The notes below the pieces were generated by a model that worked only from the letters and a program-made list of their open reading frames with translations, ran no database searches and was not told the DNA's origin. From Enterobacter sp. CC120223-11 (lineage in GTDB: Bacteria; Pseudomonadota; Gammaproteobacteria; Enterobacterales; Enterobacteriaceae), in the NCBI RefSeq assembly GCF_900215375.1, contig NZ_OBEF01000014.1:62001-126000 (forward strand): DNA of 64,000 nucleotides. The letters run 5' to 3'. The number at the start of each line of letters is the position of its first letter. Positions within the stretch are counted from its first letter, which is position 1. The translations under genes were made by a program, and so were the position numbers. Positions 7,211-19,693 of the stretch are shown in pieces.

Positions 7211-10200
7211 CCGATAATCTCCAGTAATGCCTGCAGCGGATGGCGCATGCCGCTACCCTCCACGCGTTTGACCTGACTCCGGCAGGAGTAGCCCGTCGCC
7301 AGGCACCGATTGCGCGGCAGACGCTGCATCGCCTGTTGCCACGATAGCTCATAAATCCCGAGCGAATTGGCATAGTTTGTGACTTCATGACCGTAGGTGC
7401 CTGCCATACCGCAGCAGCCTACGCTCACGCTTTCCAGTTTCACGCCAAAGCGTGCAAAAATTGACGCCCACTGCTTCGGTGCCATCGGCAATGCCGTAAC
7501 TTCTGTGCAGTGACCAAACAGATACCAGGGTTCACCGCTGACGTCCTGGGTCGCGATATTTTCCAGCGCCATTGGCAACCATTCATGCACCAGTTGTACG
7601 TGGAAGTCGCCGCGTTCTTCGCCCAGCACCTGCTTGTATTCATCGCGGTAACAGAGCACCAGCGCCGGATCGACGCCAACCATCGGCATGCCAAGCTGCG
7701 CGACCCGGTTGAGGAAATCGGCAGTTTTCTGCGCGGTTTTCGCAAAGCGCGCGAGGAAACCTTTAATGTGCTGCGCTTTGCCGTTCGGCGAAAACGGCAG
7801 CACTACGGGCTGATAACCCACGCGCTCCACCAGGCGAATGAAATCGGCCACCACCCCGGCGTCGTAGTAGCTGGTGAACGGATCCTGTACCACCAGTACC
7901 GTTTTCGCTTTCTGCTCTTCGCTAAGTGCTTCGAGCTGTTCCAGCGTCATGTTCGCCGAACGATGCCCGACCATCTGCTGCTGCAGCGACGGCGCAGAGA
8001 GCAGCGGCAGGTCGATCATGCCGATATGCTTTCTCGACAGGCCTTTCACCCAGGGTTGGCTGATGAAAAAGTTGAAGGTTTTTGGCGCGCGGGCCATCAG
8101 CGGCGCATAGCTTTCCACGGTGGCCACCACGTGATCGCGCAGCGGACGTAAGTAGCGGGTGTGATAAAGCTGCAGGAAGCGTGAACGGAAATCCGGGACG
8201 TCAATTTTAATCGGACACTGGGTGGAGCAGGCCTTACAGGCCAGGCAGCCCGACATCGCCTCTTTCACCTCATGCGAGAAATCATACTCCCCCCGGTTCG
8301 CGTGCCAGCTGTTTCGCGTCCGCTCAATCAGCGAGCGCAGGCTGGCGCGCTTTTCGGGCAGAGCTTTTTCAAGCTTCAGCGGATCGACGCCGCGGTCGGC
8401 CAGCAAACGCAGCCATTCGCGTACCAGCGTCGCGCGCCCTTTCGGGGAATGCATTCGGTTACTGGTAATTTTCATCGACGGGCACATCGGACTTTTGGCG
8501 TCGAAGTTGAAGCACAGCCCGTTGCCGTTACACTCCATCGCACCACGCCAGGAAGTTCGCACCGCAATCGGGATCTGGCGATCGAGGGTGCCGCGCTTCA
8601 CGGCATCCACTTTCATCATCGGGGCATCAACGCCTTCCGGCGGGCAAATTTTTCCTGGATTGAGGCGGTTGTTCGGGTCAAACGCGGCCTTCACTTTACG
8701 CAGTTCGCCGTAAAGTACGTCGCCAAAGAACGCCGGACTGTATTCCGCGCGGAAGCCCTTACCGTGTTCACCCCAGAGAAGACCGCCATATTTCGCCGTC
8801 AGCGCGACCACCTGGTCGGAAATCTGCTTCATTAAGATTTCCTGCTGCGGATCGCACATGTCCAGCGCCGGACGCACGTGCAGCACCCCGGCGTCGACGT
8901 GGCCGAACATCCCGTAGCTCAAACCGTGGCCGTCCAGCAGCGCGCGGAATTCCACAATGTAGTCCGCCAGATGCTCCGGCGGCACGCAGGTATCTTCGGC
9001 AAAGGGTATCGGCTTTGCCGCCCCTTTGGCATTGCCCAGCAGCCCCACGGCTTTTTTACGCATCGCGTAGATGCGCTCAATACCGTCCAGCTCTTCACAA
9101 AGCTGCCAGCCAATAACGCCGCCTTCACCCGCTGCGATCAGCGCGTCCAGACGCTGACAGAGTGAACTGACCTGGCCTGCGATCAGCGTCTCATCATCGC
9201 CGGCAAATTCTACAATGTTCAGGCCGAGCAGCTCTTTGTCCGGCACGTCGGTAATCAGTTCGCTCACCGAGTGCCAGACGATATCTTCCCGCGCCAGGTT
9301 CAGCACTTTGGAATCGACGGTTTCCACCGACAGCGCGCGCGCCTCCACCATAAACGGCGCGTTGCGGAGCGCAGAGTCGAAAGAGTCATATTTGACGTTC
9401 ACCAGCCGACGCACTTTCGGCAGCCGCGTGATGTCCAGCCGCGCCTCAGTTATGAATGCCAGCGTGCCTTCTGAACCGGTAAGTACGCGCGTCAGGTCAA
9501 ACTCGGTCATTTCATCGTTGAACACATGACGCAGATCGTAACCGGTCAGGAAGCGGTTCAGCTTTGGGAACTTGTCGATAATCAGCTGACGGTTCTCTTT
9601 ACAGCGCTCATACACGGTGCGGTAAATCCGACCGCTCGCCGACTGCTCCCTGGCCAGCGTTTCGGCCAGTATGACCGGCACCGGCTGGGTATCGAGGATA
9701 TCCCCGCCCATCAGCACCGCGCGCACGCCGAGCACATGATCGGAGGTTTTACCATAAACCAGAGAACCCTGCCCGGAAGCATCGGTATTAATCATCCCGC
9801 CGAGCGTGGCGCGGTTACTGGTTGACAACTCCGGGGCGAAAAAATAGCCGTAGGGCTTCAGGAACTGATTAAGCTGATCTTTGATAACCCCGGCCTCAAC
9901 GCGCACCCAACCCTCTTCGGGGTTGATCTCAATAATGCGGTTCATGTAGCGGGACATGTCGATGATGATACCCTGATTCAGGGCCTGGCCGTTGGTACCC
10001 GTACCGCCGCCGCGAGGGGTAAAGACCAGTGAACGAAAGCGCTCTTCGTCGGCAATACGCGACAGCAGCGCCACATCAGCGGTGGATCGTGGGAAAACGA
10101 CGGCATCGGGAAGAAGCTGATAGATGCTGTTATCCGTGGCCATCGTCAGCCTGTCGGCGTAACGCGTGGCGGTATCGCCGGTAAATCCTTGTTGCTCCAG

Positions 10201-10263
10201 TGCCTGCAAAAAGTTCATCACCAGCGGGACTTCGCCGGGTGCCTGAGAAATTTGTGGGATCAT
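7207..10263 (-). CDS. ydiJ: YdiJ, FAD and Fe-S D-2-hydroxyglutarate dehydrogenase family
   Basis: This 1018-residue protein equals E. coli YdiJ in length. The N-terminal third is a FAD-binding oxidoreductase domain ([11 protein letters not shown] and the [14 protein letters not shown] loop). It is followed by a FAD-oxidase C-terminal domain with [12 protein letters not shown]. Near residue 670 there is a ferredoxin-type cluster [12 protein letters not shown], then a CCG-type domain with [14 protein letters not shown]. The E. coli protein is reported to oxidise D-2-hydroxyglutarate. I chose the ATG giving [11 protein letters not shown] (10261-10263), the family start. An in-frame extension of 81 codons upstream runs through the ydiK promoter region and is not conserved. 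Confidence 0.93.
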   Translation of the reverse strand: MIPQISQAPGEVPLVMNFLQALEQQGFTGDTATRYADRLTMATDNSIYQLLPDAVVFPRSTADVALLSRIADEERFRSLVFTPRGGGTGTNGQALNQGIIIDMSRYMNRIIEINPEEGWVRVEAGVIKDQLNQFLKPYGYFFAPELSTSNRATLGGMINTDASGQGSLVYGKTSDHVLGVRAVLMGGDILDTQPVPVILAETLAREQSASGRIYRTVYERCKENRQLIIDKFPKLNRFLTGYDLRHVFNDEMTEFDLTRVLTGSEGTLAFITEARLDITRLPKVRRLVNVKYDSFDSALRNAPFMVEARALSVETVDSKVLNLAREDIVWHSVSELITDVPDKELLGLNIVEFAGDDETLIAGQVSSLCQRLDALIAAGEGGVIGWQLCEELDGIERIYAMRKKAVGLLGNAKGAAKPIPFAEDTCVPPEHLADYIVEFRALLDGHGLSYGMFGHVDAGVLHVRPALDMCDPQQEILMKQISDQVVALTAKYGGLLWGEHGKGFRAEYSPAFFGDVLYGELRKVKAAFDPNNRLNPGKICPPEGVDAPMMKVDAVKRGTLDRQIPIAVRTSWRGAMECNGNGLCFNFDAKSPMCPSMKITSNRMHSPKGRATLVREWLRLLADRGVDPLKLEKALPEKRASLRSLIERTRNSWHANRGEYDFSHEVKEAMSGCLACKACSTQCPIKIDVPDFRSRFLQLYHTRYLRPLRDHVVATVESYAPLMARAPKTFNFFISQPWVKGLSRKHIGMIDLPLLSAPSLQQQMVGHRSANMTLEQLEALSEEQKAKTVLVVQDPFTSYYDAGVVADFIRLVERVGYQPVVLPFSPNGKAQHIKGFLARFAKTAQKTADFLNRVAQLGMPMVGVDPALVLCYRDEYKQVLGEERGDFHVQLVHEWLPMALENIATQDVSGEPWYLFGHCTEVTALPMAPKQWASIFARFGVKLESVSVGCCGMAGTYGHEVTNYANSLGIYELSWQQAMQRLPRNRCLATGYSCRSQVKRVEGSGMRHPLQALLEIIG

Positions 10264-10491
10264 GACGCTCGACCCTGCCTGACTATGTTGTGTTGAAGAT
10301 GATGGTGTGTTGTACAACGCTTTGGTTTCTGTTTTATCGTTTGCGTGTCGTCTCATCGTTGTATCACATTTTTTACTTATGCGCTTATCGGATTTCAGGG
10401 CGATCATGTTCGCGAAATTGTTGATATTATTATCAGTAAACGGATTTATCCTCTGCACCCGAATGGGTGCATTTTTAAAGGTAAGAAACGT

Positions 10492-11616
10492 ATGACAACC
10501 CTTCACCGGCCCCGTGATATACCGCAGCTACTGTTCTCGGTACTGTTTTTAACGCTCATGATTGTGGCGTGCTTGTGGATAGTTCAGCCTTTCGTCTTAG
10601 GCTTTGCCTGGGCTGCGACCATTGTTATTGCCACCTGGCCGGTACTGATCAAGCTCCAGCGCCTGCTGTTTGGCCGCCGCTCGCTGGCGGTACTCGTGAT
10701 GACCCTGCTGCTGTTTTTACTCTTCGTGATCCCCGTTGCGTTGCTGATAAATAGCCTGGTTGACGGCAGTACGCCGCTGGTACACGCCGTCACCTCCGGC
10801 AATCTGACGCTGCCCGATTTTGCGTGGCTCAACAGCATTCCGCTGGTTGGCGCAAAGCTTTACGCCGGCTGGCACAGCCTGCTGGATATGGGCGGCACGG
10901 CGATTATGGCCAAAGTTCGCCCGTACATCGGGACCACCACCACGTGGTTTGTCGGTCAGGCCGCGCACATTGGTCGCTTTATGATGCACTGCGGCCTGAT
11001 GCTGCTGTTCAGCGCCCTGCTGTACTGGCAGGGTGAGAAAGTCGCCTACGGCGTGCGCTACTTCGCCACGCGTCTGGCGGCCAAGCGAGGTGATGCGGCC
11101 GTGCTGCTGGCGGGCCAGGCCATTCGTGCCGTGGCGCTCGGCGTGGTGGTCACGGCGCTGGTTCAGGCGGTGCTGGGGGGGATTGGCCTTGCTATTTCCG
11201 GCGTGCCTTATGCAACCTTGCTGACCGTGGTGATGATCTTTTCCTGCCTGGTGCAGCTTGGTCCGTTGGTGGTGCTGATCCCTTCCATAATCTGGCTCTA
11301 CTGGAGCGGCGATACCACCTGGGGCACCGTGCTGCTGGTATGGAGCTGCGTGGTCGGCACGATGGATAATTTTATCCGCCCACTGCTGATCCGCATGGGT
11401 GCTGATTTGCCAATGGTACTGATTCTTACCGGCGTTATCGGTGGTTTGATCGCCTTCGGCATGATTGGCCTGTTTATCGGCCCGGTGCTGTTGGCCGTCT
11501 CCTGGCGACTGTTTGACGCCTGGGTGCGGGAAGTCCCGCCGCCGTCAAGCGACCCTGAAGAAGTGCTTGAGGAGTTAGAAGTCCCCGAAGCCAGCCATCA
11601 GAAACTGGACAACTGA
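10492..11616 (+). CDS. ydiK: YdiK, AI-2E family (PerM-like) membrane transporter
   Basis: This 374-residue polytopic inner-membrane protein belongs to the AI-2E/PerM (UPF0118) family; E. coli YdiK has 370 residues. About eight hydrophobic segments are visible. The first two are near the N-terminus (LLFSVLFLTLMIVACLWIV and the VLVMTLLLFLLFVIPVALL region) and the rest cluster in the C-terminal half. The substrate is unknown. The start used is the ATG reading MTTLHRPRDI; an upstream ATG would give a non-conserved 49-residue extension. It is divergent from ydiJ across 228 bp. Confidence 0.93.
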   Translation: MTTLHRPRDIPQLLFSVLFLTLMIVACLWIVQPFVLGFAWAATIVIATWPVLIKLQRLLFGRRSLAVLVMTLLLFLLFVIPVALLINSLVDGSTPLVHAVTSGNLTLPDFAWLNSIPLVGAKLYAGWHSLLDMGGTAIMAKVRPYIGTTTTWFVGQAAHIGRFMMHCGLMLLFSALLYWQGEKVAYGVRYFATRLAAKRGDAAVLLAGQAIRAVALGVVVTALVQAVLGGIGLAISGVPYATLLTVVMIFSCLVQLGPLVVLIPSIIWLYWSGDTTWGTVLLVWSCVVGTMDNFIRPLLIRMGADLPMVLILTGVIGGLIAFGMIGLFIGPVLLAVSWRLFDAWVREVPPPSSDPEEVLEELEVPEASHQKLDN

Positions 11617-11624
11617 TTCACGCC

Positions 11625-11649
11625 AGCCCGATGCCACCCGCATCGGGCT
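11625..11649 (+). terminator. Stem-loop downstream of ydiK
   Basis: A perfect 10-bp inverted repeat AGCCCGATGC/GCATCGGGCT with a 5-nt loop starts 8 bp after the ydiK stop. It has no T-tract, so it may act as a Rho-assisted terminator or protect the 3' end. Confidence 0.5.
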
Positions 11650-11733
11650 ACATTGTTAAGTAACACTAACCTTTAACACCGCATTACTGCCTCTTTTCTC
11701 GCCAAATCGCCCAGCCTGGCATGATATACCCCA

Positions 11734-11803
11734 TAGAATCTTTACGATTTTTTAACGATTAAGAGCAATCCGATCGACGCAAAAACTGCCCATGCCTACT
11801 ATT
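11734..11803 (+). promoter_or_regulatory. rprA promoter with candidate RcsB box
   Basis: TAGAATCTTTACGA at 11734-11747 loosely resembles the RcsB half-sites. TACTAT at 11797-11802 sits at the -10 distance from the RprA 5' end. RcsB activates rprA in E. coli. The RcsB assignment here is tentative. Confidence 0.4.
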
Positions 11804-11808
11804 AGGTC

Positions 11809-11914
11809 ACGGTTATAAATCAACACCTTGATTTATAAGCATGGAAATCCCCTGAGTGAAACAACGAATTGCTGTGTGTAGTCTTTGCCCATCTCCCACG
11901 ATGGGCTTTTTTTT
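11809..11914 (+). ncRNA. rprA: RprA small regulatory RNA
   Basis: This 106-nt stretch is nearly identical to E. coli RprA. It begins ACGGTTATAAATCAACA, folds into a first hairpin (AAATCAA...TTGATTT), and contains the conserved CCCCTGAGTGAAACAACG segment. It ends in the terminator GCCCATCtcccacGATGGGC plus eight T residues. RprA is an Hfq-dependent sRNA that opens the rpoS leader and adjusts csgD and other mRNAs; it is induced by the Rcs envelope-stress pathway. Its place downstream of ydiK matches E. coli. Confidence 0.96.
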
Positions 11915-11919
11915 ACCCT

Positions 11920-14289
11920 CTATTTCAGTTCACAGCGGCTCATCATTCGCCACGCTTTTGCTAACGCACGCGTTTCCCCGATGACGCTGGCCGTCACCGA
12001 ACCGTGAAAATCTTCCGAAGATGCCCCGACCATAAACGTAAACTCGCCCGGTTCGACGATGCGCTTCCCGTCGCGAGCGGTGAAATTCAGCATATCCACG
12101 GGCACGTAAAACGTCAGCGTTGCCGCTGCGCCCGGCGCGAGACTCACGCGCTGGAAGGCTTTTAGCTCTTTTACCGGTCGCACCATTGAGGCGACTTTAT
12201 CGTGGACATAAAGCTGCACAACTTCGCTCCCCCGACGATCGCCTGTGTTGGTAAGCGTCACGCTCACGGCAATCTCGCAGTCGATGTTCACTTCCGGCGT
12301 CAGCAACATCAGTTCACTCCAGCGAAACTGCGTCCAGCCTTTGCCGTAGCCAAACGGATAACGGCTGCCAAAGTGGAACGCATACGGCGTACCGCCGCTT
12401 TTCAGCTTATGGTTGTAGTAATACGGCATCGCCCCGGCGCTTTTGGGCACACTCACTACCAGCCGCCCCTGCGGCTCAGCCCGCCCGGTCAGCACATCGG
12501 CAATCGCGTAGCCGCCCTCCTGGCCGGGAGCCCATGCCATCAGCAGGGCCGCAACTTTGTCCTCCAGCCCTTGCAGGTTGTATGGCCTGCCGCCGGTCAT
12601 CACCACAATCACCGGTTTGCCGGTATCCACCAGAGCTTCGATCAGCCGCTGCTGGACGCCCGGTAAATTGAGCGAATCGGTATCGGAGCCTTCCCCCACC
12701 GTCCCGCTCTGGAACAGCCCGGCAAGATCTCCCACGCAAACCACCACCACGTCGCTGGCCTGCGCCACGCTTACCGATTCTAAAATCAGTGAAGTATCCT
12801 GCGACACCGGCGACTGCTGCATCGGTTTACCGCTGCTGTCGCCCGGGAACACGGGCGCACCCGCCATCCGTTTTTCGATAATGTGGCAGCCTTTGGCGTA
12901 TTGAACGTTCTGCTCACCGAGCGCTTGCCGCAGGGCTTCCAGCGGCGTGGTGACCTGTGAAGTCTGCTCCAGCATGTCGCTGATGATCAGATGCACCGGA
13001 AAGCTGTAGCCGCTCAGCAGCGCCAGCGGATCGTCCGCCGTCGGGCCCACTACCGCCACGCGAGGCTTGCCGGTGAGCGGCAGTACGCCGTTGTTTTCCA
13101 GCAGCGTCATGCTTCGCGTGGCGACTTCCCGCGCGGCCTGGCGGGCCTTAGCGCTTTGCAGTTCAATCTGAGTTTCGTCCGCGTACGGTTTCTCAAACAG
13201 CCCAAGCCTGAATTTTTCTGTGAGCGTGCGCGCCACAACTTCATCTATTTTGCTCATCGAAATCAGCCCACGTTCGACGGCTTCGCCGAGATGGCGCGCG
13301 CAGTCATCTTTGGGCAGTTCAACGTCCAGCCCGGCGTTAAACGCCAGCGCTGCCGATTCTGCCGCATCGTGCGAGACGCCGTGATGCTGATGCAGCAGGC
13401 TTATGCCGCCGTAGTCAGCAACGATAATGCCGTCGAAGCCCCACTGCTCACGCAGGATCTGCGTCATCAGGAACGCATCGCTGTGGCCGGGCTGATTGTC
13501 GATATCATGATACGCGGGCATCACCGACCCGGCGTTGGCAAGTTTGACAGCCATTTCGAACGGCAGCAGGAAGGTGTCGTTCAGTTCACAGAAACCCAGA
13601 TGGACCGGGGCGTGGTTGCGTGCGCCTTCGCTAAAGGAGTGCCCGACGTAGTGCTTTAGCGTTGCCAGCAGATCGCGCTGCTTGCCCTGCAATCCTTCGA
13701 CATAGGCGCAGGCCATCACGCCCACCAGCCACGGATCTTCGCCGAAGGTTTCTTCCGTTCTGCCCCAGCGCACGTCGCGGGAGACGTCCAGCACCGGGGC
13801 GAGTCCCTGATGGCACCCCGTCATGCGCGCTTCTTCGCCAATGCATTCCGCGGCATGGCGAATCAACTGAGGATCCCATGTGGAGCCGTAGTTCAGTGAG
13901 GAAGGGAACAGCGTGGCGTCCTTGCACAACAGGCCCACCAGGCACTCTTCATGAAACAGTGCAGGAATACCGAGTCGCGTCTCCTCCATCAGCATTTTTT
14001 GCAGCCGGTTGGCCGCACGCACGCCGGTTTTTGCATCAACGATATGCGTGCCGAGCGGGCGCGTGATTTGCCCGACGCCGAGCATCAGTCGCTCGCTAAG
14101 GGCCGCCTGCTCAGACACGCCCGCAAACTCATCGCTCATGTCGCTGCGTTCGCGATGCTCGCCATTTTCGCTCAGCACCAGCCAGTATGCGTGCATCTGC
14201 GCAAACTTCTCTTCCGGCGTCATTCGCGCCAGTAAATCAGCCACGCGTTCGTTAATCGGGCGCTGCGGATCTTTATAAAGAGGGGTCAT
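11920..14289 (-). CDS. Glycoside hydrolase family 3 beta-glycosidase
   Basis: This 789-residue GH3 enzyme probably acts as a beta-glucosidase or beta-xylosidase. The N-terminal TIM-barrel domain contains the substrate loop RWGRTEETFGEDPWL and KHYVGHS. The nucleophile is the Asp of GIIVADYGGI (about residue 292). A second alpha/beta domain follows (VAVVGPTADDPLALLSGY), then a C-terminal fibronectin-type III-like domain (VTLTNTGDRRGSEVVQLYV). No signal peptide is seen, so it is likely cytosolic. The ATG at 14287-14289 has AGGAG six bases upstream; a longer frame lacks this. It is convergent with rprA and stands alone, without transporter or PTS genes, so its natural substrate cannot be read from context. 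I know of no E. coli counterpart at this position. Confidence 0.9.
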   Translation of the reverse strand: MTPLYKDPQRPINERVADLLARMTPEEKFAQMHAYWLVLSENGEHRERSDMSDEFAGVSEQAALSERLMLGVGQITRPLGTHIVDAKTGVRAANRLQKMLMEETRLGIPALFHEECLVGLLCKDATLFPSSLNYGSTWDPQLIRHAAECIGEEARMTGCHQGLAPVLDVSRDVRWGRTEETFGEDPWLVGVMACAYVEGLQGKQRDLLATLKHYVGHSFSEGARNHAPVHLGFCELNDTFLLPFEMAVKLANAGSVMPAYHDIDNQPGHSDAFLMTQILREQWGFDGIIVADYGGISLLHQHHGVSHDAAESAALAFNAGLDVELPKDDCARHLGEAVERGLISMSKIDEVVARTLTEKFRLGLFEKPYADETQIELQSAKARQAAREVATRSMTLLENNGVLPLTGKPRVAVVGPTADDPLALLSGYSFPVHLIISDMLEQTSQVTTPLEALRQALGEQNVQYAKGCHIIEKRMAGAPVFPGDSSGKPMQQSPVSQDTSLILESVSVAQASDVVVVCVGDLAGLFQSGTVGEGSDTDSLNLPGVQQRLIEALVDTGKPVIVVMTGGRPYNLQGLEDKVAALLMAWAPGQEGGYAIADVLTGRAEPQGRLVVSVPKSAGAMPYYYNHKLKSGGTPYAFHFGSRYPFGYGKGWTQFRWSELMLLTPEVNIDCEIAVSVTLTNTGDRRGSEVVQLYVHDKVASMVRPVKELKAFQRVSLAPGAAATLTFYVPVDMLNFTARDGKRIVEPGEFTFMVGASSEDFHGSVTASVIGETRALAKAWRMMSRCELK

Positions 14290-14439
14290 ATTGAACTCCT
14301 GAATACGGTGAAGGGAAAATTCTGGCACTCAGTATTGGAAAGCAGCCGTCAGGGGACAATTGCAGAATTAACCAGCGGATTTACGATTTTTTGTTTTCTG
14401 TGCGAAGTGTGATCGGGCGCAACTGGCTGAACAGCAGAC

Positions 14440-14467
14440 AAAAAAATCCCCGGCGAACCGGGGATTG
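14440..14467 (-). terminator. ppsA terminator
   Basis: Minus-strand hairpin ATCCCCGG/CCGGGGAT with loop TTCG is followed by seven T residues, directly after the ppsA stop. Confidence 0.9.
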
Positions 14468-14472
14468 AGAGA

Positions 14473-16842
<2,370 letters not shown>

Positions 16843-17182
16843 CGAAACAATCCTTTCATTAATTAAGAAAAGTGCCAGAAACATCACTGGCGTCGTTAAT
16901 TATCCTGCCATAATTCGTCGTGTTGAAAAAACGGTGAATCGTTCAAGCAAATTTATTTTCCTGTTTTTCAGACTGATCCCCTCATCAATGTAACCCCATG
17001 ATTCATCAGCAATCCCACATAATTTTGCGGTTTATAGGTCGCCAGGGTAAAAATGAACACCCCATTTCATTAAAAATAAAAACACTGTTTCGATATTATT
17101 TTTAAGACACGGATGATGCAGTTGTGATTAAAATAAACAGATGCTTAAGCCGTATTAACTTACTCTTACCGGATGGTCAAAA
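16843..17182. promoter_or_regulatory. ppsA-ppsR divergent promoter region with Cra-like site
   Basis: This 340-bp AT-rich region holds promoters for both genes. GGTGAATCGTTCAA at 16933-16946 fits the Cra (FruR) operator pattern GCTGAATCGTTTCA closely, and Cra is the known activator of ppsA in E. coli. I assigned no other sites. Confidence 0.6.
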
Positions 17183-18016
17183 ATGGATAATAATGTCGAT
17201 CGCCAGGTCTTTTACATTTCCGATGGCACCGCAATTACCGCCGAAGTGCTCGGCCATGCGGTGATGTCGCAGTTCCCGGTATCGGTGAACAGCATCACCC
17301 TGCCGTTTGTCGAGACCGAAAGCCGGGCAAAGGCGGTCAAGGAACAAATTGACGCCATCTTCCAGCAGTCCGGCGTGCGTCCGCTGGTGTTTTACTCCAT
17401 CGTCCTGCCGGAAATTCGCACCATCATTTTGCAAAGTGAAGGCTTCTGTCAGGACATCGTGCAGGCGCTGGTGGCACCGTTGCAGGAAGAACTGAAGCTG
17501 GACCCAACGCCCGTCGCCCACAGGACTCACGGCTTAACCTCTGGCAACCTCGCGAAATATGACGCCCGTATCGCTGCCATTGACTACACGTTAGCGCACG
17601 ATGACGGCATTTCGCTGCGCAACCTTGATCAGGCACAGGTCATTCTGCTCGGCGTATCGCGCTGCGGCAAAACCCCCACCAGCCTCTATCTGGCCATGCA
17701 GTTTGGTATTCGTGCCGCCAACTATCCGTTCATTGCCGACGATATGGACAACCTCGTGCTGCCCGCCGCGCTGAAACCGTTGCAGCATAAATTATTCGGG
17801 CTGACCATTAACCCGGAGCGCCTCGCCGCCATTCGCGAGGAGCGTCGTGAGAACAGCCGCTATGCCTCAATGCGCCAGTGTCGAATGGAGGTCACCGAAG
17901 TCGAAGCGCTGTATCGCAAAAATCAGATCCCGTGGCTCAACAGCACCAACTATTCGGTGGAAGAGATTGCCACTAAAATCCTCGACATCATGGGCCTCAG
18001 TCGCCGCATGTACTAA
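17183..18016 (+). CDS. ppsR: PEP synthase regulatory protein (kinase/phosphorylase)
   Basis: This 277-residue member of the DUF299 family is PpsR (YdiA). It inactivates PEP synthase by ADP-dependent phosphorylation of a Thr near the catalytic His, and reactivates it by Pi-dependent dephosphorylation. A P-loop GVSRCGKT lies at residues 157-164, and the N-terminal [13 protein letters not shown] motif is typical. It is adjacent and divergent to its target gene ppsA. Its last codons overlap the TrpR operator of aroH. Confidence 0.96.
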   Translation: MDNNVDRQVFYISDGTAITAEVLGHAVMSQFPVSVNSITLPFVETESRAKAVKEQIDAIFQQSGVRPLVFYSIVLPEIRTIILQSEGFCQDIVQALVAPLQEELKLDPTPVAHRTHGLTSGNLAKYDARIAAIDYTLAHDDGISLRNLDQAQVILLGVSRCGKTPTSLYLAMQFGIRAANYPFIADDMDNLVLPAALKPLQHKLFGLTINPERLAAIREERRENSRYASMRQCRMEVTEVEALYRKNQIPWLNSTNYSVEEIATKILDIMGLSRRMY

Positions 18017-18027
18017 TACACTAGTAC
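18010..18027 (+). promoter_or_regulatory. TrpR operator of aroH
   Basis: GTACTA and TAGTAC form a perfect 6-bp inverted repeat spaced by 6 bp. This matches the trp operator pattern GNACTAGTTAACTAGTNC. It overlaps the ppsR stop and lies upstream of a TACTAT -10 element at 18045-18050, about 145 bp before aroH. Confidence 0.85.
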
Positions 18028-18169
18028 AACGTAGCAAAATGCGATACTATTAGCGCCGTAATTAGATGTGCGTCACATTCTGCCTTGAATAAAACAGGGA
18101 TTGGTTTATCGTGATGCGCATCACTTCCGGCACTTCGGCCGCGAAAGTAACCCAATTCTGAGAGTCCCA

Positions 18170-19216
18170 ATGAACAAAACTGATGAACTGCGTTCGGCGC
18201 GCATCGACAGCCTGGTAACGCCTGCTGAACTGGCGCAGCGCCACCCTGTATCCGCTGACGTTGCAAGCCACGTAACCGCTTCCCGCCGCCGCATTGAAAA
18301 AATCCTTAACGGCGAAGACAAACGCCTGTTGGTGGTGATAGGTCCTTGCTCCATTCACGATCTGGATGCGGCAATGGACTATGCCCGTCGCCTGCAGGCG
18401 CTGCGCGAGAAGCACCAGTCGCGTCTTGAAATTGTGATGCGCACCTACTTTGAAAAACCGCGCACCGTGGTGGGCTGGAAGGGCCTGATCTCCGATCCGG
18501 ATTTGAATGGCAGCTACCGTGTGAACCATGGTATTGAGCTTGCCCGGAAGCTGCTCTTGCAGGTCAACGAACTTGGCGTGCCGACGGCGACTGAGTTCCT
18601 CGATATGGTGACCGGGCAGTTTATTGCCGACCTCATCAGCTGGGGCGCGATTGGCGCACGCACCACCGAGAGTCAGATCCACCGTGAAATGGCTTCGGCG
18701 CTCTCCTGCCCTGTAGGATTCAAGAACGGCACTGACGGCAACACGCGTATCGCCGTCGATGCGATTCGTGCCGCACGCGCCAGCCACATGTTCCTGTCAC
18801 CTGATAAAAACGGTCAGATGACGATTTACCAGACCAGCGGCAACCCGTACGGGCACATCATCATGCGCGGCGGCAAGAAGCCGAACTATCACGCCGCAGA
18901 TATCGCCGCCGCCTGCGATACGCTGCACGAGTTCGATTTGCCGGAGCATCTTGTTATCGACTTCAGCCACGGTAACTGCCAGAAGCAGCACCGCCGCCAG
19001 CTGGACGTATGCGATGACATTTGTCAGCAGATCCGCAACGGTTCCACGGCGATTGCCGGGATCATGGCTGAAAGCTTCCTGCGTGAAGGCACACAGAAAA
19101 TTGTGTCGGGTCAGCCGCTGGTTTACGGGCAATCCATCACCGACCCTTGCCTGAGCTGGGAAGACAGCGAGCTGCTGCTGGACAAACTGGCTGCAGCTGT
19201 GGATACACGCTTCTAA
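18170..19216 (+). CDS. aroH: Trp-sensitive 3-deoxy-7-phosphoheptulonate synthase
   Basis: This 348-residue class I DAHP synthase condenses PEP and erythrose 4-phosphate, the first step of the shikimate pathway. Its length and sequence match E. coli AroH, the tryptophan-inhibited isozyme. Examples are the GPCSIHD loop, RTYFEKPRTVVGWKGLISDPDL, the metal-binding DFSHGNCQKQHRRQ and the C-terminal ITDPCLSWEDSE. The isozyme call is supported by the TrpR operator in its promoter. The ATG at 18170 was chosen over an extension of 23 codons upstream that runs through the promoter. Confidence 0.97.
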   Translation: MNKTDELRSARIDSLVTPAELAQRHPVSADVASHVTASRRRIEKILNGEDKRLLVVIGPCSIHDLDAAMDYARRLQALREKHQSRLEIVMRTYFEKPRTVVGWKGLISDPDLNGSYRVNHGIELARKLLLQVNELGVPTATEFLDMVTGQFIADLISWGAIGARTTESQIHREMASALSCPVGFKNGTDGNTRIAVDAIRAARASHMFLSPDKNGQMTIYQTSGNPYGHIIMRGGKKPNYHAADIAAACDTLHEFDLPEHLVIDFSHGNCQKQHRRQLDVCDDICQQIRNGSTAIAGIMAESFLREGTQKIVSGQPLVYGQSITDPCLSWEDSELLLDKLAAAVDTRF

Positions 19217-19219
19217 TCA

Positions 19220-19296
19220 TTGCCCGGTGGCCGCTGACGCCTTACCGGGCCTACTTTGTCTTGTAGGCCGGGCAAACGCAGTGCCGCCCGGCAATG
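19220..19296. repeat. REP/BIME element
   Basis: Two REP-like palindromic units in opposite orientation follow the aroH stop: TGCCCGGTGGCCGCTG...CCTTACCGGGCCTAC, then GTAGGCCGGGCAAACGCAG...CGCCCGGCAAT. The CGC..GCCGG cores and the AAACGC link are typical of enterobacterial BIMEs. Confidence 0.85.
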
Positions 19297-19383
19297 CAAC
19301 ATCCACTCCCCTTTCGTCATCTCTATTTTTTGATCCAGTCACCTATTTTTCACAAAAGGGGTTGCCGAGCTTTTTGATTTGTT

Positions 19384-19402
19384 GATAATGATTATCATTG
19401 TT
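19384..19402 (+). promoter_or_regulatory. Fur box of the heme-uptake locus
   Basis: GATAATGATTATCATTGTT matches the 19-bp Fur consensus at 16 positions. It ends 24 bp before the hemP start, so Fur would block the promoter of hemP and probably hemR. Confidence 0.9.
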
Positions 19403-19426
19403 ACATTGATAACTATTTTTAACACT

Positions 19427-19612
19427 ATGACATCTCTGGACAACACCGTCGTAACAGACAGTACATCGCACAAGCCGCACCCTCAGCCCGACGATCGCCG
19501 CATCAGCAGCAAAAGCCTGCTCGGCGCTGAAGGCCGCATCATCATCGAGCATGACGGCCAGCACTATCTGCTGCGTCAGACCCATGCCGGAAAACTCATT
19601 CTGACAAAATAA
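19427..19612 (+). CDS. hemP: Hemin uptake protein HemP
   Basis: This 61-residue HemP/HmuP family protein ends with the family core [21 protein letters not shown] followed by [15 protein letters not shown]. HemP homologues are small cytosolic proteins needed for hemin uptake gene expression in some bacteria. The exact role in enterics is unclear. It is the orthologue of E. coli YdiE, which occupies the same map position next to aroH but without the rest of the locus. I chose ATG 19427 (MTSLDNTVV); an upstream ATG would add a hydrophobic stretch encoded by the Fur box itself. Confidence 0.9.
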   Translation: MTSLDNTVVTDSTSHKPHPQPDDRRISSKSLLGAEGRIIIEHDGQHYLLRQTHAGKLILTK

Positions 19613-19693
19613 GTTCACTACACAACATTTCGCCAGCCACCCAGGACCCGATGCCAAGGCAGCCAGCGCTTTTCACTTCTTATGGAGAGTTGC

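Noticed and set aside
10318-10365. Possible PurR box in the ydiJ-ydiK promoter region (ACGCAAACG half-site)
   Set aside because: Only one half matches the PurR consensus; the other half is poor.
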